A stretch of 64,000 nucleotides of DNA, from contig NZ_CANMNI010000002.1 in NCBI RefSeq assembly GCF_947499215.1, forward strand, positions 1,240,001-1,304,000, in the 5' to 3' direction. Source of the stretch: an uncultured Pontibacter sp. (GTDB taxonomy: Bacteria; Bacteroidota; Bacteroidia; Cytophagales; Hymenobacteraceae). The notes below the pieces were generated by a model. The model had not been told where the DNA came from. It saw nothing but the letters and a program-made list of their open reading frames with translations, and did not search any database. How positions within the stretch are numbered: the stretch's first letter is position 1; every line of letters starts with the position of its first letter. The position numbers and the translations under genes were made by a program. Below, in pieces: positions 48,258 through 56,759 of the stretch.

Positions 48258-51200
48258 ATGAGTAGAAATTTACTGCTTCTCATCCTTTTCTTGACTGCGA
48301 GCATCACCCTGAGCTTTGGACAGTCAAGCCCAGAATTAGAGCGTGCTGATAACTATGCTATTTTAGCATACAAGCGCGTCGTGAATTTTGGAAACACTGA
48401 CGTTTATGGCAACTTGGGCTCTGAGACGAGCGGTGCCGTAGTAGATAATGGGAGCCTACGAGTATTTGGAGACTCCGATTTCAAATCCCCGATTATAACA
48501 GAAGCATTAAGAGATGCCCAGAATGTTTACGATCAGTATATAAACTACCCTAATCCTAAGCCTCTGTTCTCATATACACTGGGCAATCAGAAACTGGAGC
48601 CGGGTGTGTACAAGGTGAACAGAAGCGCTTCGCTAATTGGCGGCCTGACCTTGGATGGGCAGGGTGATCCCAACGCTGTTTTCGTTATAATCATTGAGGG
48701 CGACCTTACATCATCCGCAGACAAGACCTATATCAATCTGATAAACGGTGCCCAGCCAAAGAATGTGTTCTGGATTATAAAGGGTGCCGCCGACACAGGA
48801 AAGACAAGTCTTTTCCAAGGTACGGTTATAGCCCGCGATGATATTAAGTTTGGAACAGGTGGCGTGGTAATAGGGCGCGCCATATCGCTCACCGGGGAAA
48901 TAACACTGGATAATAACCTTGTGTTTATGCCTAACATGATCATTGCCAACCTCAGTGTTCAGAAAGAGGCGGAGGACAAAGAGTTTATTTTGAACGGTGA
49001 AGTGACCTACACGATCAGGGCCACGAACCTTGGGCCTGACGATGCCAAAGGGGTGGTAGTGAGAGAAGAGGTGCCAGCCGGGCTGGAACTGATAGGAGTG
49101 CCTTTCATTTCCAAGGGAACCTACGACCAAGAGACGAACCACTGGTTTATCGGTAATCTCGCAGTGAACGAAATCGTTACCCTGAAGCTGACCTTTAAAA
49201 TCGTGAACCTAGGCAGCATCAAAAACAAAGTTGTTATTATAGGCGAGAACCCAGACCCATCGCCAGATGAGGATGAGGACGAAGTCGAAATTATTGTTTC
49301 GGATATAGGTGTGACCAAAGAACTGGTCGATCCACAAGAAACCTATTATGTGGGCGACATGGTGCGCTATAAGGTGACGGTAAAGAACTACGCCGACCTG
49401 ATAGAGAAGAATGTAAAGATAAGTGAGCAGCTAGCCGAGGGGCTTCAGTTTATTGACTACGAAGTGGTAGCAGCTGGAGCGGGGACTTACGACCATGAGG
49501 TAGGCATTATCCACATACCTGCACTGGCCAACAAGGGCGAGGTTACTTTCTACATCAGAGCCAAACTGATAAAAGCCGGGGAGATCAGTAACGTGGTGTC
49601 GATCATCAGCAAAGATCCTGTAAATCCTAATAACCCAAGCAATCCGGATGAGGACTACAAAGACTCTGATCCGGGAAATAACGACGATAAAGTTGTAATA
49701 CCGGAAGTGCAGTGCCGTCCGAATCCAGAGATCACCATTTCGGTTGGCCCTACCGCTGCTTGCGCAGGTGCTGAGGGCTTGGTATTTAAGGCCACTACCG
49801 ATGTGATAGGAGGTACTTATACTTGGACCTTGCCTGCAGGTTGGAGATTTGCGGAAGGTACAAACCAGAACAGCAATGAGGTAACGCTGATTGCCGGTCC
49901 TGATGGCGGAAGCAAAACCATATCGGTAACTGTGAAGGACCAGTGCAACCAATACAATGCCTCGGACGAGGTAACGGTGAACGTGACCGGCACACCAGAC
50001 GCGCTGGAGATTACAGGTGGAACAACGGTTTGCTTTAACAGCGATGGCATTACGTTGTCTGCCGCCACTGTGGAGGGCCTTACCTATAAATGGACGGTTG
50101 ATGAGACACTGGAAATAGTAGACGGAAAAGACACGGAAGCCAGTGTGGTGGTGAGACCTAAAAACCAAAGCCTGCTAGGAGGCAAGGTATACCTGACCGT
50201 AACCAATGGCTGTGATCTGAGCAGCATCAGCGAGAAAGTGCTGACTGTGACGCCTGCCCCTGCCACTCCGATTTCCATTATAGGTGATGCCACCGTATGC
50301 GCCGGCAAAGAAGTGACCTTTAGAACGGCGGCTATTGCCGGAGCTACCAGCTATACATGGACGCTGCCTACCGGATGGGCTTTCGCAGACGGTTCAGCGG
50401 ATAATAACACGAATGAAATAGTAGTGGTGCCGGGCACAACAGGCGGCACCCTGCGGGTAACAGCAAATATAGACGCCTGCAACATCAGCAGTGCGGCAGC
50501 CGAACTGGAAGTAAGCGTTACTAACGTCCCAGTGGCTCCAGTAGCTATCACTGGTGCAATCAATCCTTGTATCGGTACACAAGTGACTTATACCGTGGCA
50601 GATGCGGTGGAGGGAGCCGAATATGTATGGACACTGCCTACAGGCTGGTCATTTGTAGGAAGCAGGACAGGCAGCAGTATTACAGTTAAGGTAGGCACCA
50701 GCGTTGCCTCAGGTGAGGTAACAGCCGCAGAGAAAAACGAATGCTTTACAGGACCTGCCGCTACACTTGCCATAACACCGAACAAGAAACCGGAAACACC
50801 GGGTAGTATCACGGTACCGGGATCGGATGTATGCGCTATGAGCACAGGCAATGTGTTCAGCATCGAACCTGTGGATGGAGCTACTTCTTATACTTGGACA
50901 CTGCCTGCGGGCTGGCGCTTCACGGAAGGAACAGCACAGGACGGACCTGAGATTTCAGTGGTGGCCGGCACAGCTGGCGGCACAATCACCGTGAAGGCAT
51001 CTAATGCCTGCGGAGACAGTGGCTTAAGAAGTATTAATATAAACGTGCTGTCACTTCCGACATTGCCAACAGCGATTGTAGGAAATGCTAACGTGTGCGA
51101 AGGTGCTTCCGTGACTTATGAAGTGCCTGTAGTGGCCGGCGTAACATACAACTGGAATGTGCCAACTACCGGTGGCTGGCAAATAGTAGAAGGCAACGGT

Positions 51201-52352
51201 ACAGCGCGTGTGACGATCAAGATCGGAGCCGCCTCCGGCAGTGTGGAGCTGACCGTGACTAATAGCTGCGGTACCAACAGCGCTTCCGTTAGCCTGCCTG
51301 TGAACGTGACGAACCTACCAGAGGCTCCGGTGATCAATGGCGCTAGAACAACAGCCTGTATCGGAGAAAAGCTCACTTTTAGCATTGAAGCGCCTGTTAA
51401 CGGTCTGACTTATACTTGGACTGTGCCGAATACTTGGGCTGCCAGCAGCACGACTGGTACCAGCATCGAAGTAACAGTGGGAGAAGGAAGCGGCGACATC
51501 ACGGTGTTTGCTAAGAACCAGTGCGGCGATGGCGCTGTGGGACGACTGGCTGTTAGTCCGACGCTACCGCCGGCCACACCGGGTAACATCATCAGCAACA
51601 TGAATGTGTGTTTGAACAGTACAGGTAATGCCTTTAGTATAACCGCTGTGGAGGGTGCCACTTCTTATGAGTGGGAAGTCACCGGTGGCCTGACAATTGA
51701 AGGGGACAACACGGGCACCAGCATTACGGTAGCAGCCGCTGAAACTGGTGGAGAGGTGCGCGTGCGGGCAATCGGAGCGTGCGGCATGAGCGACTGGTCT
51801 GTACTGAATGTCAACCTGAGCCTGCCACCGGCACCTGTTACCCTTATCACCGACAACAGCAATGTATGCGACGGCCTGATCTTTACGGCTGATCCGGTTG
51901 AGGGCGCTACGTCTTATACATGGACTGTGACAGAAGGCTTCACCATAGAGTCAGGTCAGGGCACCACCACCATTAAAGTTAAGGCCAGCAACGTGAACGC
52001 GACAGGCCGGGTGAGTGTGATCGCCTATAACGGTAGCTGCGAAGGTTCAGCTGAGTACAGCATCGAAATAGATGCCAAGGTAGCTGATGGCCAGTTGGAC
52101 TTCCCGAAAGCCTTCAGCCCGAACGGTGACGGCAAGAACGATACGTGGCTGGTGAAAAACCTCGAGAAATTCCCGGACAATGACATGGTGATCTTCAACC
52201 GCTGGGGCTCTGAGGTGTTCAAGCAGAAAAACTACAAGAATGACTGGGCCGCCAAAGGGTTGGAACAGGGTACTTACTTCTATAAGGTAAGGGTGAAACT
52301 GTGTGATGGTGTATACAGAGACTACAGCGGTTACATCACCATCTTCCGATAA
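48258..52352 (+). CDS. Giant T9SS type B cargo protein with ice-binding-like domain
   Basis: 1364 aa, exported by the type IX system. Order: signal peptide (1-22); DUF3494 ice-binding-like domain (about 25-230: NYAILAYKRVVNFGNTDVYGNLG... FQGTVIARDDIKFGTGGVVIGRA); two DUF11 repeats (about 230-347 and 347-479); nine PKD-like repeats with a recurring YxW core (near 518, 608, 697, 787, 875, 962, 1050, 1134, 1218; spacing 84-90); and a C-terminal gliding-motility-type sorting domain from about 1276 (FSPNGDGKNDTW). The repeat stalk would hold the N-terminal domain away from the cell. Role: surface adhesin, ice- or matrix-binding. Followed by PorP/SprF- and PorE-like genes. Confidence 0.9.
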   Translation: MSRNLLLLILFLTASITLSFGQSSPELERADNYAILAYKRVVNFGNTDVYGNLGSETSGAVVDNGSLRVFGDSDFKSPIITEALRDAQNVYDQYINYPNPKPLFSYTLGNQKLEPGVYKVNRSASLIGGLTLDGQGDPNAVFVIIIEGDLTSSADKTYINLINGAQPKNVFWIIKGAADTGKTSLFQGTVIARDDIKFGTGGVVIGRAISLTGEITLDNNLVFMPNMIIANLSVQKEAEDKEFILNGEVTYTIRATNLGPDDAKGVVVREEVPAGLELIGVPFISKGTYDQETNHWFIGNLAVNEIVTLKLTFKIVNLGSIKNKVVIIGENPDPSPDEDEDEVEIIVSDIGVTKELVDPQETYYVGDMVRYKVTVKNYADLIEKNVKISEQLAEGLQFIDYEVVAAGAGTYDHEVGIIHIPALANKGEVTFYIRAKLIKAGEISNVVSIISKDPVNPNNPSNPDEDYKDSDPGNNDDKVVIPEVQCRPNPEITISVGPTAACAGAEGLVFKATTDVIGGTYTWTLPAGWRFAEGTNQNSNEVTLIAGPDGGSKTISVTVKDQCNQYNASDEVTVNVTGTPDALEITGGTTVCFNSDGITLSAATVEGLTYKWTVDETLEIVDGKDTEASVVVRPKNQSLLGGKVYLTVTNGCDLSSISEKVLTVTPAPATPISIIGDATVCAGKEVTFRTAAIAGATSYTWTLPTGWAFADGSADNNTNEIVVVPGTTGGTLRVTANIDACNISSAAAELEVSVTNVPVAPVAITGAINPCIGTQVTYTVADAVEGAEYVWTLPTGWSFVGSRTGSSITVKVGTSVASGEVTAAEKNECFTGPAATLAITPNKKPETPGSITVPGSDVCAMSTGNVFSIEPVDGATSYTWTLPAGWRFTEGTAQDGPEISVVAGTAGGTITVKASNACGDSGLRSININVLSLPTLPTAIVGNANVCEGASVTYEVPVVAGVTYNWNVPTTGGWQIVEGNGTARVTIKIGAASGSVELTVTNSCGTNSASVSLPVNVTNLPEAPVINGARTTACIGEKLTFSIEAPVNGLTYTWTVPNTWAASSTTGTSIEVTVGEGSGDITVFAKNQCGDGAVGRLAVSPTLPPATPGNIISNMNVCLNSTGNAFSITAVEGATSYEWEVTGGLTIEGDNTGTSITVAAAETGGEVRVRAIGACGMSDWSVLNVNLSLPPAPVTLITDNSNVCDGLIFTADPVEGATSYTWTVTEGFTIESGQGTTTIKVKASNVNATGRVSVIAYNGSCEGSAEYSIEIDAKVADGQLDFPKAFSPNGDGKNDTWLVKNLEKFPDNDMVIFNRWGSEVFKQKNYKNDWAAKGLEQGTYFYKVRVKLCDGVYRDYSGYITIFR

Positions 52353-52385
52353 GAGAGCACAATGACTTTTGAAAAATTTATTACC

Positions 52386-53321
52386 ATGAGAATACTTTAT
52401 ACCCTGCTGGCCCTACTGCTCACTTTCGGAGCTAGTGCCCAGCAAAACCCGCAGTACTCGCAGTACATTTTTAACAGCATGGCCATCAACCCGGCTTATA
52501 CCGGCACGAAGGGGGTGCTAAACATCAACGCCTTCCATCGTTCGCAGTGGACGGGCCTCGATGGAGCTCCCACTACACAGGCCTTGAGTATAGACGGCAT
52601 CAGAAGTGAGGGCCGCCTTGGTCTGGGCATGAACTTTACCCGCGACAAGATAGGTGCTTACTCCACTACCTCGGCCTACGCCAACGCCGCCGCCAGAGTA
52701 GCAGTGAGTGAGCGTGGTGTACTGAGCCTTGGCATCGCAGCCGGCGTGGTGCAGAGCATCATGGACGGAACGGAGTTTGGTGTGCAAGACGATCCGAGCA
52801 TTCCGCCCACCAAAGACGTTTTCTATCGTCCGGATGTGAAACTGGGCATCTACTTTAATTCGACGCGATTCTATGCCGGACTTTCTGCTTCGGATATTAT
52901 CCAGTACAAAGACGTTTTTCAAATTGAGCCGATCCGACACTATTACTTCACGTCAGGTTATGTGTTCGATGTGAGCAGCTTTGTGAAGTTGAAGCCAAGC
53001 ATACTTATTAAGGAGGATTTTCATGCGCCCGCCAACGTGGACTTGAATGGTTTCGTGCTGTTGGGCGACCGCCTGTGGCTGGGCAGCTCTTACCGCACCA
53101 GCATGAATCTGTTTAACAAGAACCCCGAAATGGAACCTGTGAACAAGCGCACGGCCATGGCCCTGATTGCCGAACTGCAGGTAACCAACGCGTTGCGCCT
53201 AGGCTACTCTTATGACCGCATGCTCAACGACCTGAAAGGCTTCCACTCACATGAGATTTCGGTAGGCTACTACTTCTTCAAGAAGCAGGACACCAAAATG
53301 ATGACGCCGCAATACTTTTAA
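52386..53321 (+). CDS. PorP/SprF-family type IX secretion membrane protein
   Basis: 311 aa outer-membrane barrel with signal peptide MRILYTLLALLLTFGASAQ. The family pattern is clear: QNPQYSQYIFNSMAINPAYTGTKGVLNINAFHRSQWTGLDGAP, and repeated Gly-aromatic strands to SHEISVGYYFF. The frame is open to 52362 (MTFEKFIT); the ATG at 52386 starts the signal peptide. SprF-type proteins assist secretion or anchoring of type B cargo, and this one follows its likely cargo gene by 33 bp, a typical pairing. Confidence 0.93.
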   Translation: MRILYTLLALLLTFGASAQQNPQYSQYIFNSMAINPAYTGTKGVLNINAFHRSQWTGLDGAPTTQALSIDGIRSEGRLGLGMNFTRDKIGAYSTTSAYANAAARVAVSERGVLSLGIAAGVVQSIMDGTEFGVQDDPSIPPTKDVFYRPDVKLGIYFNSTRFYAGLSASDIIQYKDVFQIEPIRHYYFTSGYVFDVSSFVKLKPSILIKEDFHAPANVDLNGFVLLGDRLWLGSSYRTSMNLFNKNPEMEPVNKRTAMALIAELQVTNALRLGYSYDRMLNDLKGFHSHEISVGYYFFKKQDTKMMTPQYF

Positions 53322-53339
53322 CAATAGCTCAATCCGCTT

Positions 53340-55319
53340 ATGAATTTCAGACATATACCCTTATACCTGATAGCTGCCCTTATGCTGGGCGTGGCCCCTG
53401 CCGCAGAGGCACAGCAGGAGCTTCGCAAGGCAAACAAGCACTACGAGAAGTTTGAGTTTGCGCTGGCGCTGGAGCAATACCAGAAGGCCGCCGAGAAGCG
53501 CAAGCCCGATGTGAAAACCACAGAGCGCATTGCCGACTCTTATCGCCTGACCCGCCGCTCTGCGGAGGCAGAAAAGTGGTATGGGCAGGTGGTGGCTATG
53601 CCGGGTCGTGACCCCATGAATATTTTCCACTACGCTGAGGCGCTTCGCAGCAACGGTAAGTACGAGGAGGCCAAGCAGCAGTATATGCTGTGGGCCGAAG
53701 AGGTGCCGGAAGTGGAGGAACGGGCACAAGCCTTAGTGGAGTCATGTGACAAGGCGATTGTTTGGATGACGCGCCTTCCGTTAGCCGAGGTGCAGCGTCT
53801 AGACGGGCTGAATGCGCAGGGTTATTCTGATTTTAGCCCGATGAACTACGGTAAGAATGGCATTATCTTTACCTCTGACCGAGGTATAAACCAAGAGGAC
53901 AAAACTGCTGGCACTTACGGCTGGACCGGCCGCCCCTACCTGCAGCTGTTCATGGCCAGCCGCGACGACAATGGCAACTGGGGAAAACCGACTGCCCTGC
54001 ATGAAATGATAAACGATCAGTACCACAACGCCACCGCCTCGGCTAGCGAAGATGGGCAAACACTCTACTTCACGCGCACGCAGCTGGTGCAAAAGCGCAA
54101 TTCCGGCAACTCCGACCCGACTAGTTGGGTGGACAATTCTCAGGCACAGACCTACATCAACCGATTGGAGATATTCGCGGCTCAGAGACGAGGCACTACT
54201 TGGGCAGATATTAAGCCGTTTAGCTACAATAATGTAGAGGAGTACTCAGTAGGGCATCCCGCCCTGTCACCCGATGGAAAGACCATGTACTTCGTATCGG
54301 ATATGCCGGGCGGTATGGGTGAGACGGACATCTACTATACCTTGCTTCAGCCGGATGGAAGCTGGGGAGAGCCTGTGAATGCCGGTATTCTCATCAACAC
54401 AACGGGCCGCGAGAGTTTCCCTTATGTGGATCAGAACGGCAAACTCTACTTCTCCTCTGACGGGCACATTGGCATGGGCGGCTTGGATATTTTCGCAGCA
54501 GAGGGCAAACACGCCGCTTGGACTGCCGTGAACAACTTGGGCTATCCGGTTAACTCGCCCAAGAACGACTATGGCATAATGTTCAACGAAGACGGCGAGA
54601 CTGGCCTATTGTCCTCCAACCGCGAAGGGCAAAACGGAACAGACGACATCTACAGCTTCACGATTTTGCAGCAGCCTGTGGTGCTAGCTGTGACTACACT
54701 GGAGCGCAAGCAAAATGAGCAGAAGCGTAATATACAGGTAGCATTGCCGCAGGTGCAATTAGTGATCTCGCAGAAGAACCTAAATGATACCAGTGTAGTT
54801 ACCACAAATACAAGGGGGCAGTACTTTATGGATGGCCGTAAAGGAAATTCCTACGCGCTGCAGGGCACTAAGCAAGGTTACCTAAACCAGAACACAACGG
54901 TAGAGGTGCCAAAAACGGCAGCTGATACGGTGCAGGTGGCGCTCGTTTTCGATCGAGATGAAAAGGACGTGGCGATTGTGCTAGAGAATATCTACTACGA
55001 TCTGGATAAGTGGGATATCCGTCCGGATGCCGCCAAGGAGCTCGACAAACTGGCGGAAGTGCTGGAAGCGAACCCAACTATCAAGATGGAGCTGAGCTCG
55101 CATACTGACAGCCGCGAGAGTCTGAAGTATAACCAGTTGCTGTCAGAGCGCAGAGCGCAGGCCGCCGTGGACTACCTGATCTCGAAAGGTATAGCCAAAG
55201 ACAGACTGACTGCGAAAGGCTATGGCAAGACTAAGTTGGTGAATGATTGTACGGATGGCGTGACGTGTCCTGAAGATCTACACCAGCAAAACAGAAGAAC
55301 CGAGTTCCGAATCAGGTAA
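53340..55319 (+). CDS. PorE-like OmpA-family protein
   Basis: 659 aa periplasmic/outer-membrane protein. Order: signal peptide (1-25); TPR-like helices (about 28-130); WD40/PD40 beta-propeller (about 150-440, blades such as GKNGIIFTSDRG, SEDGQTLYFTR, SPDGKTMYFVSDMPGG, NGKLYFSSDGHIGMGG); a carboxypeptidase-regulatory-like beta-sandwich (about 455-540); and an OmpA peptidoglycan-binding domain (about 545-659, LSSHTDSRESLKYNQLLSERRAQAAVDYL). This is the arrangement of PorE of the type IX system. Starts 18 bp after the SprF-like gene; third gene of the module. Confidence 0.92.
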   Translation: MNFRHIPLYLIAALMLGVAPAAEAQQELRKANKHYEKFEFALALEQYQKAAEKRKPDVKTTERIADSYRLTRRSAEAEKWYGQVVAMPGRDPMNIFHYAEALRSNGKYEEAKQQYMLWAEEVPEVEERAQALVESCDKAIVWMTRLPLAEVQRLDGLNAQGYSDFSPMNYGKNGIIFTSDRGINQEDKTAGTYGWTGRPYLQLFMASRDDNGNWGKPTALHEMINDQYHNATASASEDGQTLYFTRTQLVQKRNSGNSDPTSWVDNSQAQTYINRLEIFAAQRRGTTWADIKPFSYNNVEEYSVGHPALSPDGKTMYFVSDMPGGMGETDIYYTLLQPDGSWGEPVNAGILINTTGRESFPYVDQNGKLYFSSDGHIGMGGLDIFAAEGKHAAWTAVNNLGYPVNSPKNDYGIMFNEDGETGLLSSNREGQNGTDDIYSFTILQQPVVLAVTTLERKQNEQKRNIQVALPQVQLVISQKNLNDTSVVTTNTRGQYFMDGRKGNSYALQGTKQGYLNQNTTVEVPKTAADTVQVALVFDRDEKDVAIVLENIYYDLDKWDIRPDAAKELDKLAEVLEANPTIKMELSSHTDSRESLKYNQLLSERRAQAAVDYLISKGIAKDRLTAKGYGKTKLVNDCTDGVTCPEDLHQQNRRTEFRIR

Positions 55320-55366
55320 GAGCTCCCCGGATTAAAATTAAAGTTTCATTAGCTTTCATAGTTTGG

Positions 55367-55400
55367 AAAGGCTCCGCAGATTCTACGGAGCCTTTTTATT
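55367..55400. terminator. Bidirectional terminator
   Basis: 10-bp perfect stem AAAGGCTCCG/CGGAGCCTTT (55367-55376 with 55386-55395) with T runs on the plus strand and A/T tails on the other. It separates the PorE-like gene from the convergent gene at 55405. Confidence 0.85.
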
Positions 55401-55404
55401 TGTT

Positions 55405-56604
55405 TTATTTTTTGCCGCCGGTATAGGCAACGCGATAAACCACACCGTTAGAGTCGTCAGTTATCAGCAAGGAGCCATCGGTATGTGTGACTAATCCAAC
55501 TACACGGCCAAACTGCGCCTTATCACCGTCCACCAAAAAGCCGGTCACAAAATCCACAAACTCTTTAGGCTGACCGTTCTCGAACCGGATGCGGGCCACT
55601 TTGTAACCGGCAGGCTTGGAGCGGTTCCATGAGCCATGGAATGCCACAAAAGCATCTCCGTTGTACTCCTTCGGAAACTGGTTGCCGCGGTAGAAAATCA
55701 TGTCGAGGCCGGAACTGTGGGCGGTGTAGGTAAGCAGCGGGTACTTGGTTTTCTTCTTATACTCCTCATAACTCATGTCATCGGGCTGATCGCCGGGGTT
55801 CTCTTTGCCTTCGCCGTAGATGTAGGGCCAACCGTAATCAGCGCCTTCTTCTATTTTGTTGAGTTCTTCGCGCTGCTCGTCATCACCGAGCCAGTCTATG
55901 CCGTGGTCCATGCCAAACATCTCGCGGGTTTGCGGATGCCAATCGAAACCGAGGGTGTTGCGCAGCCCTTTGGCGTATACCTTGCGGTTTTTGCCGTCGA
56001 GGTCGGCCTGCAGAATGGTAGCATGTTCTTTATTGGGCTCGTCACAGGCATTGCAGGTGCTTCCGATGGAGATGTAGAGCTTGTTGTCCTGCCCGATGCG
56101 CAGCGTGCGGTTCGGGTGTTGGCCGCCGTCTGGCAGGTCATCCAAGAGAAGTTGCAATTCCGACAGGCTGCCATCTTTGTTGATGTTGGCGGTATACAAT
56201 TCCTTCACAGTGGCCAGCCAGATCTTGTTGTCCTTTATGGCAATGCCGTGCATGCGCTCTTTAGTAGCTACCACTTTCTTTTCATCGGCTTTGCCGTCTT
56301 TATTAGTGTCGCGGAGCATGGTTACGGTGCCTTTGTCGCGGTCCGTCACATAGACCACTCCATCGTTGCTCACGGCAATCATGCGGGGTTTGTTGAGTCC
56401 CTCGGCGAATTTAGTGATCTGAAAACCTGCCGGAACTTTGAGCTGTCTAACCCGAGCATCGGTGGCATCAACGCGAGCAGGTTTAAAAATGTGTCCTTCC
56501 ACAGAAGCGCTGATTGGTTTCTCATCTTCCTGTGCAAAGACTGGAGTGCCGATAAGCGCCAGTGCCAAAGCCAGTGGAGCAGTGGTTGTAAGTATTTTCT
56601 TCAT
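55405..56604 (-). CDS. PQQ-dependent sugar (sorbosone) dehydrogenase-like protein
   Basis: 399 aa with a signal peptide (to about residue 24, LIGTPVFAQ). Six-bladed propeller of the sorbosone/glucose dehydrogenase type: FAEGLNKPRMIAVSNDGVVYVTDRD, HPNRTLRIGQDNKLYISIGSTCNACDEPNKEH, GLRNTLGFDWHPQTREMFGMDHG, HGSWNRSKPAGYKV. No CxxCH haem motif, so no fused cytochrome. Periplasmic oxidation of a sugar or aldose is likely, needing PQQ; some family members have other cofactor needs, so the substrate is uncertain. Divergent from the TonB receptor gene across 155 bp. Confidence 0.85.
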   Translation of the reverse strand: MKKILTTTAPLALALALIGTPVFAQEDEKPISASVEGHIFKPARVDATDARVRQLKVPAGFQITKFAEGLNKPRMIAVSNDGVVYVTDRDKGTVTMLRDTNKDGKADEKKVVATKERMHGIAIKDNKIWLATVKELYTANINKDGSLSELQLLLDDLPDGGQHPNRTLRIGQDNKLYISIGSTCNACDEPNKEHATILQADLDGKNRKVYAKGLRNTLGFDWHPQTREMFGMDHGIDWLGDDEQREELNKIEEGADYGWPYIYGEGKENPGDQPDDMSYEEYKKKTKYPLLTYTAHSSGLDMIFYRGNQFPKEYNGDAFVAFHGSWNRSKPAGYKVARIRFENGQPKEFVDFVTGFLVDGDKAQFGRVVGLVTHTDGSLLITDDSNGVVYRVAYTGGKK

Positions 56605-56759
56605 AGTTTTGATTCGGTTAAGTTCGCAGAGAATTAGTTGTATTTTGTTTTAACCGAATGCCAGCTATGATTGTTGCAATCCGATAGAACATAGCAATTC
56701 GTGCATAACTCTAACCCAAATAAGGAATAGCCCGTTTTGTTAGCAGCTAACTTGTCTAC

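Noticed and set aside
49431-50168. 245-codon minus-strand frame inside the giant secreted protein gene
   Set aside because: Antisense to PKD-like repeats and of low-complexity composition.
49800-51950. CRISPR-like regular repeats
   Set aside because: The roughly 260-base periodicity comes from PKD-like protein repeats in frame, not from short identical direct repeats with spacers.
55636-56637. 333-codon plus-strand open frame
   Set aside because: Lies antisense to the clear sorbosone-dehydrogenase-like gene (55405-56604); its sequence has no family pattern and the opposite frame carries signal peptide and propeller motifs.
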